A DNA stretch of 64,000 nucleotides from Moritella sp. F3 (lineage in GTDB: Bacteria; Pseudomonadota; Gammaproteobacteria; Enterobacterales; Moritellaceae): the NCBI RefSeq assembly GCF_015082335.1, contig NZ_BLRL01000018.1, forward strand, positions 1 through 64,000, read 5' to 3'. Of this stretch, positions 16,612 to 25,766 are shown piece by piece. Numbering within the stretch: the stretch's first letter is position 1; each line of letters begins with the position of its first letter. The notes below the pieces were generated by a model that ran no database searches, had not been told where the DNA came from, and saw nothing but the letters and a program-made list of their open reading frames with translations. The position numbers and the translations under genes are program-made.

Positions 16612-17973
16612 TTAACTAGGTTTAATTATTTCATAACAAGGCTCATATTTACTACCTGGAAGCTTCATTCTGTTCTGTTTTATGAAACTTTTTAATAAAT
16701 TGTCCATTAATTGCATCAATTTCGGGTCGCCTTGTAGTTTAAATGGACCATTTTTTTCAATTGCCTTGATCCCCGAGTCTTTAACGTTACCAGCGACAAT
16801 GCCTGAAAAGGCTTTACGCAGGTTCATTGCGAGTACTTCTGGTGCTTGTTCAAGGTTCAGGTTTAACGCTGCCATATGCTGATGGTTGGGGATAAATGGC
16901 ACCTGAAAATCGAGTTCAATTTTAAGACTCCAATTATAAGAATACGCATCACCAATTGCGCGGCGGTATTCGTAGGTTTTTTGCATCGCTTTTTTCATTA
17001 TTTGTGCGGCACTGGGCGCATCATCAATAATGATTTGGTAATACTTTTGTGCTTCAAAGCCTAATGTAGCGCCAATAAAGTCATCAATAGTAGTGAAGTA
17101 CTCCTCACTTTCTTTCGGCCCCGTTAATACGATCGGTAAAGGTTGACGTTTATTCTCGGGATGCATCATTATCCCCAATAGATATAGCAACTCTTCTGCT
17201 GTGCCAGCACCACCAGGGAAGATGATAATCCCGTGCGAAAGACGGACAAAGGCCTCTAGGCGCTTTTCGATATCCGGTAAGATCACCAACTCATTGACGA
17301 TAGGGTTTGGCGGCTCTGCTGCGATGATGCTCGGTTCTGTTAGGCCAAGGTAACGACGCTGTGCTACCCGTTGTTTGGCATGGCCAACGGTAGCACCTTT
17401 CATTGGCCCTTCCATTGCACCAGGGCCACAGCCTGTGCATATATTCATCTCGCGTAAGCCTAATTCATGGCCTACCATTTTGGCATATTCATATTCCGGT
17501 GAGCGAATCGAGTGGCCACCCCAGCACACCACCATGTTGGGATCTGAGTCTGATTTGATCACACGGGCATTACGTAAAATAGAAAATACTTGGTTAGTTA
17601 AAAATGAGGATAGATCTTTTTTTGGTACAGGGACTTTTTCAATGTAGCTATCGACATAGAGAATATCGCGTAATACAGAAAATAGATGCTCTTGAATACC
17701 ACGAATTATTTCGCCATCGACAAAGGCTTGCTCTGGCGCGTTGTGTAGTTCAAGTTTGACGCCGCGTTCTTGCTGTACAACGCTGATATCAAAATTACGA
17801 AAGGCTTTTAAAATCTCACTGCTTGAATCGGTACGAGAACCTGAATTTAATACCGCCAGCGAGCAATTTCGGAATAATAAATATAAATCGCTGGTGGCTT
17901 TTTGTTGTAAGCGGTCGACTTCAAGCTGTGATAGTAGATCCATACTACCGACGGGTTTGATGTGGGTGATCAT
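16612..17973 (-). CDS. ppnN: pyrimidine/purine nucleotide 5'-monophosphate nucleosidase PpnN
   Basis: Cleaves the N-glycosidic bond of nucleoside monophosphates to release bases and ribose 5-phosphate; the E. coli enzyme (YgdH) is activated by ppGpp. The 453 residues match E. coli (454). The LOG-like catalytic motif is FPGGAGTAEELLYLLG near residues 253-268, and the preceding ICTGCGPGAMEGPMKGA block is the other half of the active site. Flanking N- and C-terminal domains are present at full length. It lies upstream of xni; ygdH and xni are also close in E. coli. Confidence 0.95.
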   Translation of the reverse strand: MITHIKPVGSMDLLSQLEVDRLQQKATSDLYLLFRNCSLAVLNSGSRTDSSSEILKAFRNFDISVVQQERGVKLELHNAPEQAFVDGEIIRGIQEHLFSVLRDILYVDSYIEKVPVPKKDLSSFLTNQVFSILRNARVIKSDSDPNMVVCWGGHSIRSPEYEYAKMVGHELGLREMNICTGCGPGAMEGPMKGATVGHAKQRVAQRRYLGLTEPSIIAAEPPNPIVNELVILPDIEKRLEAFVRLSHGIIIFPGGAGTAEELLYLLGIMMHPENKRQPLPIVLTGPKESEEYFTTIDDFIGATLGFEAQKYYQIIIDDAPSAAQIMKKAMQKTYEYRRAIGDAYSYNWSLKIELDFQVPFIPNHQHMAALNLNLEQAPEVLAMNLRKAFSGIVAGNVKDSGIKAIEKNGPFKLQGDPKLMQLMDNLLKSFIKQNRMKLPGSKYEPCYEIIKPS

Positions 17974-18070
17974 AAACTAAACTCCTGTCTGAGACATTGA
18001 CGACGAGCAGCTATAATCAGACGTTAAAAGGTGATTACAACTGGACTTATCGCCGCAGGTCTCATTAAGT

Positions 18071-19600
18071 TTAGATCCTAATGATGACTTTATCTCGTCC
18101 CGAACTTTTTGCTTCATATAATGCTTGGTCGGCACGTTCGAAAGGTTCCATTGTCTCGTTGTCGTCGGCAGTGAACTGGGTCGCCCCAATTGAAATTGTA
18201 ATTGAGATCTGCTTCCCTTTAAATCTAAACGGTATACTTTTAATGGTATTACGCAGTTTATCTAGCACAGCCTGTATTTCATTTGGCGCTAAATCAGTCA
18301 GTAATAATACGAATTCTTCACCACCAAAACGAGCAATGAAATCAGCGCCTTTAATTGATTTTTGCAGTGCTCTTGCCACTATTTTAAGCGCTTTATCCCC
18401 GGCGATATGACCGAAGGTATCATTGATGTTTTTAAAGTGATCGATATCTATCATCGCGATGGTGGTATTAGTTTGATAGCGCTGCCAGCGCTTGAATTCA
18501 AGTTTAAAACGTTCATCTAATGCGGTGCGGTTATAGACTTGCGTTAATGAATCTAGATAGAGCTTATGTTGTTGTGCTTCTAAACGCTGAGTATGCAGCA
18601 ACGTTTCTTTTTTTAGTTCTTCAAGTTGCTGTTGAACTGCTTTTATTTGTGCTTCAAGTCTAATTTTATCCTGCAGTAATTGTTCCTGCTGCTGAATACT
18701 ACTCGAAATGATCTCTAATCCTTGCTGAACGTGTTGCTTGGTTTCAGCTAAGTTATCGCAGGTGCTGATATCGAGATCTAAGATATCGATACGTTCTTTC
18801 AAATTCTCTAATAAACTCATCTGTTTTTGGTTGATGTTATTACTATCAACTAATGAGTTATCAAACTTATAAGCAATGTTATTGAGTTCTTCAACGATGG
18901 CGTGCAAGAAGGTTTTTGAAGCTAGACGTTCTTCACGTGCACCTTCAATAACGTTGTTAATGATCTGTAGGCAGATATCAACGAGTTCATGGCTTTCAAC
19001 ACCTTGTAATAAGCGTTGGCGGATTTTTTTTAGATTTGAGCCAAAGCCCCCTGCAAAGTCCAATTCATTGATTAAGCGTTGTAAATCATCGCATATCTTT
19101 TTATGGGCTATTGCAGTTGCTGATAGATTATGGCCGTTATCACTGCTAGATGCTTGTAGATTTTTGATTGCATTATGATAAATGCAGAACAGTGATTGTA
19201 CTTTAGCTTGTAATGCAACAACTGCGGTCGCTTTTGGTTCCGCTAATACTAATTGTAATTCTGCGGTCAGTGCTGGATCGTGTTGTAACAAGTTGATGAG
19301 TGACGTAGCTGCTTGAGATACGGCATTATCAGCAATTTTTAAGGTATCAGATAGTACGTTAGGTTGTAGCATGACCTGACGTTCTACTTGTTTGATGTGA
19401 GTGATGATTTCATCGTCAGACGCACTGCGTTCAAGAGTCGCTTTCAGTTTACTCACTTCAATGTTTAGCTCGTTATCGATCCCTCGCGTTGCACCGAGTA
19501 AACGATTGATGAAGGCCAATAGCATTGCAGTGTTAATTTTAGTGTAGCCGTTGGACTCACTTGGGGGTGCTGCTGAATGCGTATCTTGTGATATCTGCAT
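18071..19600 (-). CDS. diguanylate cyclase with helical N-terminal sensor region
   Basis: A 509-residue soluble-looking protein predicted to make cyclic di-GMP from two GTP. Residues 1-330 are helical with long coiled-coil stretches (Gln/Glu/Leu-rich around 285-340), without recognisable membrane helices. The GGDEF domain begins at about 345 with DSLTQVYNRTALDERF and has an intact active site GGEEF near residue 425 (ARFGGEEFVLLL). The upstream inhibitory RxxD site is KxxD (KGAD), so product feedback may be weak. It follows the TPR/degenerate-GGDEF gene by 90 bp on the same strand. The signal sensed cannot be read from sequence. Confidence 0.92.
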   Translation of the reverse strand: MQISQDTHSAAPPSESNGYTKINTAMLLAFINRLLGATRGIDNELNIEVSKLKATLERSASDDEIITHIKQVERQVMLQPNVLSDTLKIADNAVSQAATSLINLLQHDPALTAELQLVLAEPKATAVVALQAKVQSLFCIYHNAIKNLQASSSDNGHNLSATAIAHKKICDDLQRLINELDFAGGFGSNLKKIRQRLLQGVESHELVDICLQIINNVIEGAREERLASKTFLHAIVEELNNIAYKFDNSLVDSNNINQKQMSLLENLKERIDILDLDISTCDNLAETKQHVQQGLEIISSSIQQQEQLLQDKIRLEAQIKAVQQQLEELKKETLLHTQRLEAQQHKLYLDSLTQVYNRTALDERFKLEFKRWQRYQTNTTIAMIDIDHFKNINDTFGHIAGDKALKIVARALQKSIKGADFIARFGGEEFVLLLTDLAPNEIQAVLDKLRNTIKSIPFRFKGKQISITISIGATQFTADDNETMEPFERADQALYEAKSSGRDKVIIRI

Positions 19601-19690
19601 GAAAACTCTTCATATTGGTTAAATCAAAGATGAAGATTAGCTTACCATTATATATACATCTATAAAATAGTTTGCGCTTAAAATGTAAGC

Positions 19691-21910
19691 TTACAGCCAA
19701 TTAATATCATTCTTGTCGGTTGATGAGGTGACTTTAACTAAGCCTTTTTCAATTGCTTGTTTAGAGCGATTCCAAATATCACCATGGAAAAATGCTGGTT
19801 GTGTGTAGGTTAATGCACTTAATTGCACCCAGCTATTTTGTTTGTTTTTTTGGCTTAATTGAGTCGCGCCGGATAAGGCTAAGGTCGCTATATTTAACAG
19901 TTTTTTACTGTCTATCGCCGTTGGGTATTTAAATAAGAACGGGTGAGAAACCATGCCTATTGAGATGTCTTTATTAAAATTCAGTTGGCAGTCAAATTGC
20001 TCAAACAAATCTAAAATATAGTTAGCAATGACAGCTGGATCATAGTTTTTATTTACTTTTCGAATCAATAATAACTGTGAGTCGTTTAACTGGAATAAAC
20101 GTTCAGAATCATTCAGTTGTAGTAGTAAATAAGCACCTAACTCGGTTTCGATCTTATTAACCAGGGAAAGGCTATATTTCTGACGTAAAGCTTGTAAAAA
20201 ATCCAGGTTGATAATAGCACAGCTGTGGACACTATTCTGTTTATCAGTATATTCCCAATCCGAGTAAAATCGGGCCTCTTGTAATGGCGTAGGGATATAC
20301 TGCTTGAGACTGTTGATGTTATTCAAGCCGGTATTCGGGTGGAGGTTGTAGTTATCTTCGAGCTGTTCAACTTCTTCGCGTTGTAGCTTCATTTTTTGAC
20401 TATTAACGTAGTACAAATACAGAATAATCAACATAATCGAGGCCAATAAGAACACATTAATAATCAAGTTATGCTTGGCTTGTTTAAGTTTGGTTACTTG
20501 CGCTTGTAACTGGTCTATTTTTTGTGATTTTATTTCATTATTTTCTTTGTGTTGATTTGACACTGGCACTGCTTTTTTTGCGTCAAAGTTAGATAGTTTA
20601 TTGTAACGCACGAACTGTTTGTAGCTATCAAGCGCTTTGGCGTATTGATCTGTTTCTTCATACGCTGTTGCAAGATACAAATAGACGGTTTCAAAGTTTT
20701 TACTGTTATTGAGTTGGCCCGCAATCGTTAACGCTTTATTTAATCGCGCTAATGCTTTGTCGTAGTGTTGTTGTTGGATCGCTAAATTAGCTAAATGTAC
20801 GAGTGCTTCAAGTAACAAGCGGCTTTGACCGTTGCTAACAAAAAGTTGCTCGGCGTTGAGTAAATACTGCTCTGCTAAGCTAAAGTTACCCATTTGCAAA
20901 TAGGTTTTACCCACTTCGAAATAAACGGTATTTAATCTATTTTTTTCATCGAATACTTTCAATAAATCTAAGGCGTTAAAGTAATACACTAAGGATAAAT
21001 TATATTCTTTTATTTTTCGATGCATACTAGCAAGAGCTAATAAAGAATCAGAAAGTTGCAGTTTGTTACCGAGGTTTTGGTAATATTGTGCAGACTGGTT
21101 CGCAAAACTGATCGCCAGTTTAAAGTTATCTTCGGCGATATATGCCTGACTCATTTTTTTAGTGAGTAGGCCATTGAGCGTGTCTTTATTATCGAGTAAT
21201 TTTTGCTGTGCTTTGCTGTAAAAATTAATCGCCAACGTGAGTTTATTTTGTTGTTGGTAATTATAGCCAATCGCATAAGCAGCCCAAGCGGCATTATTGG
21301 TGAGTGGTGTTTTGGCTGCGTACTTTTGAGCCTCGCGAAACAGTGTCATTGATTCTTGATAGTCGTTTAATTTGAGCGCGATCTCACCTGCGATAATTTT
21401 GAGGGCAAAATAGCCATTAGCTGTTGGATTATACGTATTGTCATCAATACTGCTGAGCACTTGATCAATTGTCTCTTGTGCAAGCTGGAAATTAGCCAAG
21501 GTTGTTGATTGAGCTAAGATGTGACTTTTAATTAACAGAGTTTGTTGGCGTAAATGCAGTGGCACATTATGGTTTTTTTTTGCCAGCATTTTATCAAGTG
21601 TCACAACGGCTTGACCGGTATTATTGGCGTAGAAATAACACAGGGATTTTTGCTGTTTAATGAGTACCAGATCGGAAGGGGTAACCGATTTTTCTCGGAT
21701 CTGGCTAACACGTGAAACTTCGCTTACGACGTCTTTTTTTTGTGCCTGTAAGAACTCATCAATAATTTGAATGCATTGATAAGGTTGACTGTATTGCACT
21801 TGCTGGCTGCGTTTTAGACTATTAGGCAATGTCAGCTGGTCAAATAAGCTGGCTGCTACGGTGGTGCTAAATAGGAGTGTAGCAAGAACATAAAAAAAAC
21901 GTAAAATCAT
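19691..21910 (-). CDS. TPR-repeat membrane protein with degenerate GGDEF domain
   Basis: The ATG at 21910 gives a clean signal peptide (MILRFFYVLATLLFS, then VAAS) and 739 residues; a GTG at 21943 in frame would add 11. Neither has a strong ribosome-binding site. Residues 30-450 are repeated helical pairs of TPR type (for example LALASMHRKIKEYNLSLVYY and YLQMGNFSLAEQYLLNAEQL). A membrane helix follows at about 480-503 (FLLASIMLIILYLYYV), then a coiled stretch and a GGDEF-fold domain. At the active-site position it reads RLFQLNDSQLLLI, so GGDEF is lost and catalysis is unlikely. The layout implies periplasmic TPRs and a cytoplasmic receiver-like domain. It is probably co-transcribed with the intact cyclase downstream. 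Confidence 0.87.
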   Translation of the reverse strand: MILRFFYVLATLLFSTTVAASLFDQLTLPNSLKRSQQVQYSQPYQCIQIIDEFLQAQKKDVVSEVSRVSQIREKSVTPSDLVLIKQQKSLCYFYANNTGQAVVTLDKMLAKKNHNVPLHLRQQTLLIKSHILAQSTTLANFQLAQETIDQVLSSIDDNTYNPTANGYFALKIIAGEIALKLNDYQESMTLFREAQKYAAKTPLTNNAAWAAYAIGYNYQQQNKLTLAINFYSKAQQKLLDNKDTLNGLLTKKMSQAYIAEDNFKLAISFANQSAQYYQNLGNKLQLSDSLLALASMHRKIKEYNLSLVYYFNALDLLKVFDEKNRLNTVYFEVGKTYLQMGNFSLAEQYLLNAEQLFVSNGQSRLLLEALVHLANLAIQQQHYDKALARLNKALTIAGQLNNSKNFETVYLYLATAYEETDQYAKALDSYKQFVRYNKLSNFDAKKAVPVSNQHKENNEIKSQKIDQLQAQVTKLKQAKHNLIINVFLLASIMLIILYLYYVNSQKMKLQREEVEQLEDNYNLHPNTGLNNINSLKQYIPTPLQEARFYSDWEYTDKQNSVHSCAIINLDFLQALRQKYSLSLVNKIETELGAYLLLQLNDSERLFQLNDSQLLLIRKVNKNYDPAVIANYILDLFEQFDCQLNFNKDISIGMVSHPFLFKYPTAIDSKKLLNIATLALSGATQLSQKNKQNSWVQLSALTYTQPAFFHGDIWNRSKQAIEKGLVKVTSSTDKNDINWL

Positions 21911-22138
21911 GTGTTTAATATCGACTAGAAAGACCGCTATCACATTCTTATGATTACACGTCCTTATTTTAAAATTAGCGTTCCTTTGCTAATTAGGCCT
22001 CGTTTGGGGTGAGGTCGCTATTGCTATATGATCAATAAGGTATCTGGAAACCGAATTATCTGCAACTTTTAAATACTAAACTATTTTACTGCTTTTGTTA
22101 ATGACTGGATATTTAAAAAAACACCCAGTCATGTCATG

Positions 22139-22993
22139 TTATTGGCGGATTAAGCGAATATTATCGATTTTGGCATCACAATTGGTTCTGAATGGATTGA
22201 TATCCAATCCACCTCTGCGGGTATAGCGAGCATAAACAGTTAATTGCTCTGGCTTACAGAAGTGCATTATATCGGTAAAAATACGTTCAACGCATTGCTC
22301 ATGAAACTCATTATGCTGACGGAATGAGATTAAATAGCGTAATAATGCTTCTTGGTCGATTTTGTTACCTTGGTAAGCAATATAAACGCTGCCCCAATCT
22401 GGCTGGTTAGTGACAAGGCAGTTTGATTTAAGTAAATGACTGTAGATGACTTCATCAACTTGGTCACAGCTATCTGCAGCTCCTTGTAATAGCTCAGCAT
22501 TAAATTCATAACCATCGACGTCAATATCAAGGTGGTCAATGCAAGTGCCGCTAATTTTGGTGATTTGGCTTGGCGCAGTATCCAAGTCATCGAACATTTC
22601 GACTTCAACAGCGCCTTCAGCACAGCTCGCTAAATCGCGTTGTAGTGTTTCGGTCACCTCTTGTGTCGAGGTAAAACGAGTTTGGTTGAAGCTGTTTAAA
22701 TACAGTTTGAATGACTTAGATTCAATTAAATTGACTGACGTCGCGCACACCTTTACTTCAGCAACGGCTACAATTGGTTTGCCTTTGCTATTTAACCAAG
22801 ACAGCTCATATAAGTTCCATAGATCACAGCCTGTGAATGGTAATTGCTCTGATAGCGCCAGATCATCTCGATTCAATTGTCTTGGTACTGGTTGTAACAA
22901 GCTAGGTTGGTATTGAGAGATATACTCTGTTTTTTGCCCTAGATTGAGTTTATCGAGCGCAGTTGAATCTTGGTAACGGTTTGCTGGTGTCAT
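22139..22993 (-). CDS. queF: NADPH-dependent 7-cyano-7-deazaguanine reductase
   Basis: Reduces preQ0 to preQ1 in queuosine biosynthesis. The 284 residues fit the long two-domain (YqgF-type E. coli, 282 residues) form. The catalytic Cys lies in LKSNCLVTNQPDWGSV near residue 190, with the active-site Asp in QPDWG. The N-terminal half has the FTGCDLWNLYELSWLNSKGKP motif, with a tunnel-fold repeat. It is divergent from syd across 110 bp, as queF and syd are neighbours in E. coli. Confidence 0.97.
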   Translation of the reverse strand: MTPANRYQDSTALDKLNLGQKTEYISQYQPSLLQPVPRQLNRDDLALSEQLPFTGCDLWNLYELSWLNSKGKPIVAVAEVKVCATSVNLIESKSFKLYLNSFNQTRFTSTQEVTETLQRDLASCAEGAVEVEMFDDLDTAPSQITKISGTCIDHLDIDVDGYEFNAELLQGAADSCDQVDEVIYSHLLKSNCLVTNQPDWGSVYIAYQGNKIDQEALLRYLISFRQHNEFHEQCVERIFTDIMHFCKPEQLTVYARYTRRGGLDINPFRTNCDAKIDNIRLIRQ

Positions 22994-23103
22994 GGTTAAT
23001 TCTCGTCTGTTGCAGATAATTTACTTATCAATGGCGAGATTGTAATAAATTTTACTGCGTAGTGATATGCTATAGCTGATTTAATCATTTTTTGGGGAAT
23101 ATA

Positions 23104-23673
23104 ATGACTGCAGCTGTAACCGATGCGTTAATTGCTTTTTATGCGCGCTGTGAACAACTTTGGCAAACACAAGATTATTTACCACAGCAAGCGTTTGATC
23201 CCGAGTGGGATTCACCTTGCTTTATTGCCGACGCTAATCAACCACAATTACTTGCTGGACATAAAGCCTGGTTGCCAGTTAAACGCGATGAAATCACCTC
23301 TTTTAGTAACATAGAGTCTGCATTAAGTATTGCACTAGACCCTCAAATATCTGCTTTTTTTGGTTCTTATTTTAGTGATCATATGCCTGCGAGTTTTAAT
23401 GATGAGATCATTGAATTGGTACAAGTATGGAGTGAAGATGACTCAAAGCGTTTGCAAGAAAATATGATAGCCCACTTGATGATGAAAAAAACACTCAAAC
23501 AATCGCCAACCTTATTTATTGCTAGCTGCGCTGATGATATGCAGATCGTTGCATTGGATAATGTCAGTGGTGAAGTGGTGCGTGAAGTCTTAGGTAAAGG
23601 TATTTCGGAAGTGTTGGCGCCAGACCTGGCTACGTTTATTAGTCAGTTAACACCGGTGTTACTCGAATACTAG
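23104..23673 (+). CDS. syd: SecY-interacting protein Syd
   Basis: A cytoplasmic protein that binds SecY and monitors translocon assembly. The ATG at 23104 is preceded by GGGGA, giving 189 residues. A TTG at 23092 in the same frame would start inside that ribosome-binding site, so I reject it. Conserved Syd features include EWDSPCFI near the N-terminus, ALDPQISAFFGSYFSDHMPA in the middle and the C-terminal DNVSGEVVREVLGKG. It ends in a clear terminator facing the convergent DUF2310 gene. Confidence 0.95.
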   Translation: MTAAVTDALIAFYARCEQLWQTQDYLPQQAFDPEWDSPCFIADANQPQLLAGHKAWLPVKRDEITSFSNIESALSIALDPQISAFFGSYFSDHMPASFNDEIIELVQVWSEDDSKRLQENMIAHLMMKKTLKQSPTLFIASCADDMQIVALDNVSGEVVREVLGKGISEVLAPDLATFISQLTPVLLEY

Positions 23674-23700
23674 ATTACGATAAAGAGTCAGTATAAAACA

Positions 23701-23730
23701 GCGCAAGTGATAACTCAGTTGCGCTTTTTT
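23701..23730 (+). terminator. Rho-independent terminator after syd
   Basis: GCGCAA (23701-23706) pairs with TTGCGC (23719-23724), followed by six T. It lies 28 bp past the syd stop. Confidence 0.88.
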
Positions 23731-23768
23731 ATGTCTTATTTGACGTCACCTAGTTATAAGTCAACAGC

Positions 23769-24530
23769 CTACCAAGGTAAATTTGATAATAAACGACAAG
23801 GTTCGCATTTAAAATCAAAGATACCGTGTAGTGATTCGGCTAATTGCCAGTCACCGCCACAACTTGGACAAGGGCGTGCTTTCTGGTCTTTTTCTGCCGT
23901 TTCAGCTAAATGATACAAATAGTAATAAGTCGGTATCTGGCTTTTCTGCTCAATGTCTTTTGCTAACTGCCAGCCAGTATTATTCAGTGGGCTGGTGATG
24001 TCCGTTAATGCGTCACTACATGCTTGCTTTAGTGTGGTGCCATGCATTTGTAATTCATCTGTTGAACTCCAATCTACTTGCCAGCGTAATAAATCCTGGT
24101 GATCGCCAACTGCTGGCGTGGGTAGTTTATACAGTGGGATAGGGGCGAGATGTTCACCGCAGCGCAGTGGTGAGCAAGTGCTGAGATAATGAGTATATAA
24201 CACCTGCCATTCTGGCTGCTGACAAGGATCGGTATTGTCTGAATGTAGATCCATGCCTGTGAGGCGGATCTTAGGGGCAAGTAATCCAGCGTCACTTAAG
24301 GCTTGTAAGCGTTTTTCAACAATGTTGGAATGATGTCTCGGGTGTAAGCTTTCTTCTTCAGGGCAAACTACACGGGTAATAAATACGCCGTCATCCATAC
24401 TGGTTGGGAATTCACGACCTAATATTTGGCCATTGTAACGCAGGGCATCAATAAGTTGGGTAATCGCACCATCGACAGCATCGATAGTCGTGTCTTGGTA
24501 ACATTCAAAAGTCAGTTCTGCAGTAAACAA
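23769..24530 (-). CDS. Zn-ribbon protein, DUF2310 family
   Basis: A 253-residue protein with an N-terminal MFTAELTFECY start and a C-terminal zinc ribbon: CPSCGGDW and, about 20 residues later, FKCEPC supply four cysteines near residues 223-244. This is the arrangement of DUF2310, annotated as possibly nucleic-acid-binding in marine gammaproteobacteria. Function is unknown. Position next to syd is common in Vibrio and Shewanella relatives (from memory, not checked). It is the most downstream gene of a leftward run of five small uncharacterised genes. Confidence 0.85.
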   Translation of the reverse strand: MFTAELTFECYQDTTIDAVDGAITQLIDALRYNGQILGREFPTSMDDGVFITRVVCPEEESLHPRHHSNIVEKRLQALSDAGLLAPKIRLTGMDLHSDNTDPCQQPEWQVLYTHYLSTCSPLRCGEHLAPIPLYKLPTPAVGDHQDLLRWQVDWSSTDELQMHGTTLKQACSDALTDITSPLNNTGWQLAKDIEQKSQIPTYYYLYHLAETAEKDQKARPCPSCGGDWQLAESLHGIFDFKCEPCRLLSNLPW

Positions 24531-24568
24531 GGTATTCTCTCAATGGTGGCAACTGACCTTGTCTATTT

Positions 24569-24611
24569 ATCAAGATACGATTTTGGTTACTCGTTTGATT
24601 CGTATCTTGAT
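24569..24611. repeat. 12-bp perfect inverted repeat upstream of DUF2310 gene
   Basis: ATCAAGATACGA (24569-24580) and its exact reverse complement (24600-24611) flank 19 bp. It lies between the stop of the KfrA-like gene and the start of the DUF2310 gene. There is no T-run on either side, so it looks like an operator or RNA stem rather than a terminator. Confidence 0.65.
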
Positions 24612-24664
24612 GAAATGTCGGATAGTCAGTCGCATGTTGCTGATGTAATTATTATAAATAGCCG

Positions 24665-24994
24665 CTATTGTGTTAAAAGCGCTTTTTTTAAGGCGGTGAC
24701 TTCAGCTTTTAGCTCGGCGACTTCTTGGTGTAATGGTGCAAACTCTTCACGTACGGCGGCGATGGCTGTCGCTATTAACGCTGCTGTAGGCTCTGTTTCA
24801 GTTGCAGCGTTTACCGTTGCTTGCAGTTTTTCTGCTACTTTCGCATGCGGATCGAACTGCCATGTTTTCAATGTTTCAATAATATCGCGTAGACCGGCTG
24901 GCTGTGTCAGGTGCGACTTTATCAGTGCGACACTCGGTTGCTTCCCTTCTAGAGCCACTCGGTTTGCGGCATCAATTATATGCTGTCGGCTCAT
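24665..24994 (-). CDS. small KfrA_N-like DNA-binding protein with coiled-coil tail
   Basis: A 109-residue protein. The N-terminal 50 residues (HIIDAANRVALEGKQPSVAL then IKSHL) resemble the helix-turn-helix of KfrA N-terminal domains. Residues 85-107 form a heptad-like coiled coil (LHQEVAELKAEVTALKKALL). That combination suggests a small oligomeric DNA-binding protein, as inference only. It stands between the DUF2789 gene and the inverted repeat at 24569-24611, which would be an obvious candidate target. No partition genes are nearby. Confidence 0.75.
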   Translation of the reverse strand: MSRQHIIDAANRVALEGKQPSVALIKSHLTQPAGLRDIIETLKTWQFDPHAKVAEKLQATVNAATETEPTAALIATAIAAVREEFAPLHQEVAELKAEVTALKKALLTQ

Positions 24995-25061
24995 GTATAT
25001 CTTCCTTCGTAATTTAGTGGATTAGATTATTTATGTTATAGCTGACTACTGACTGGCCGAA

Positions 25062-25292
25062 TTAACGCAGCATGGTATCAAAATGATCAATGACTTCTGC
25101 CCAGTCAGCATCTTCGTAAATCGATTCTTGGAGAAACCGCGCTTGGGATTTGTTCCAAAACGGGGCTTCAAATAATAATACGCTGGCCTCGAGTTTATGC
25201 TGATGGATAAAACGTTTTATGCTTAGTTCATCATTTTCTAACCCAAGTTGCGCAAATAACGTTGCTAAGGTTTGCGTGGCTAAAAGCATCAT
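25062..25292 (-). CDS. DUF2789 family protein
   Basis: The ATG at 25292 has GGAG 4-7 nt upstream and gives 76 residues, the usual size of DUF2789 proteins; the open frame extends to 25337 but those residues are unlike the family. The pattern LATLFAQLGLENDELSIKRF, then APFWNKSQARFLQES and DADWAEVIDHFDTML is diagnostic. No function is known. All-helical and cytoplasmic by appearance. Confidence 0.88.
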   Translation of the reverse strand: MMLLATQTLATLFAQLGLENDELSIKRFIHQHKLEASVLLFEAPFWNKSQARFLQESIYEDADWAEVIDHFDTMLR

Positions 25293-25353
25293 CTGACTCC
25301 AATGTTTTTTTTCAGTATAGCCAGAGATGAGCAACAACGTTAGTTTATCACGG

Positions 25354-25650
25354 TCAATCTATCGCATAAGGCGGAACGATAAACTCTAATACTGTTGGTC
25401 CAGCCATCACAAGGCAGGCTTGATAAGAATTTTCCCCGTTACTGCTAAATTCAAAGTTAAACTTATAGCGAAATAAACTGCCTTTGTGTGGCAACCAACT
25501 GATACCCGCTTGAGCCGTTGATAACCATTGTAGTTGCTGCTGTTGGCAATATTGCTTGATTAGCGCATTGGCTAATTCGGCTTGTTTACGCAGGTGTGAA
25601 AAGATCACAATCCCGATAAACCCAACGACGATGGCTAACAAACTTCCCAT
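25354..25650 (-). CDS. DUF3301 family membrane-anchored protein
   Basis: A 98-residue protein with one N-terminal membrane helix (about residues 3-18, LLAIVVGFIGIVIF), then KQAELANALIKQYCQQQQLQ and a beta-rich tail (FRYKFNFEFSSNGENSYQAC) ending in a PPY motif. That matches DUF3301. Function is unknown. It lies 61 bp upstream of the DUF2789 gene and 116 bp downstream of the DUF3549 gene on the same strand; in relatives DUF3301 and DUF3549 genes are regularly adjacent (recollection). Confidence 0.87.
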   Translation of the reverse strand: MGSLLAIVVGFIGIVIFSHLRKQAELANALIKQYCQQQQLQWLSTAQAGISWLPHKGSLFRYKFNFEFSSNGENSYQACLVMAGPTVLEFIVPPYAID

Positions 25651-25766
25651 ATTCTAATCACTCCGTGATAGCTCATTCAATTATACGTCACTGCAGTTGT
25701 CATGTATTTCACTGCGCGTTAACGCTATTTCAATTTTGTTTACTCTATTCATTCGATTTAGCTAGC

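Noticed and set aside
24426..25025. 199-codon plus-strand open frame
   Set aside because: It is antisense to the DUF2310 and KfrA-like genes. Its low-complexity Ala/Ser/Val composition mirrors the Ala/Glu-rich coiled coil on the other strand, and it has no family resemblance.
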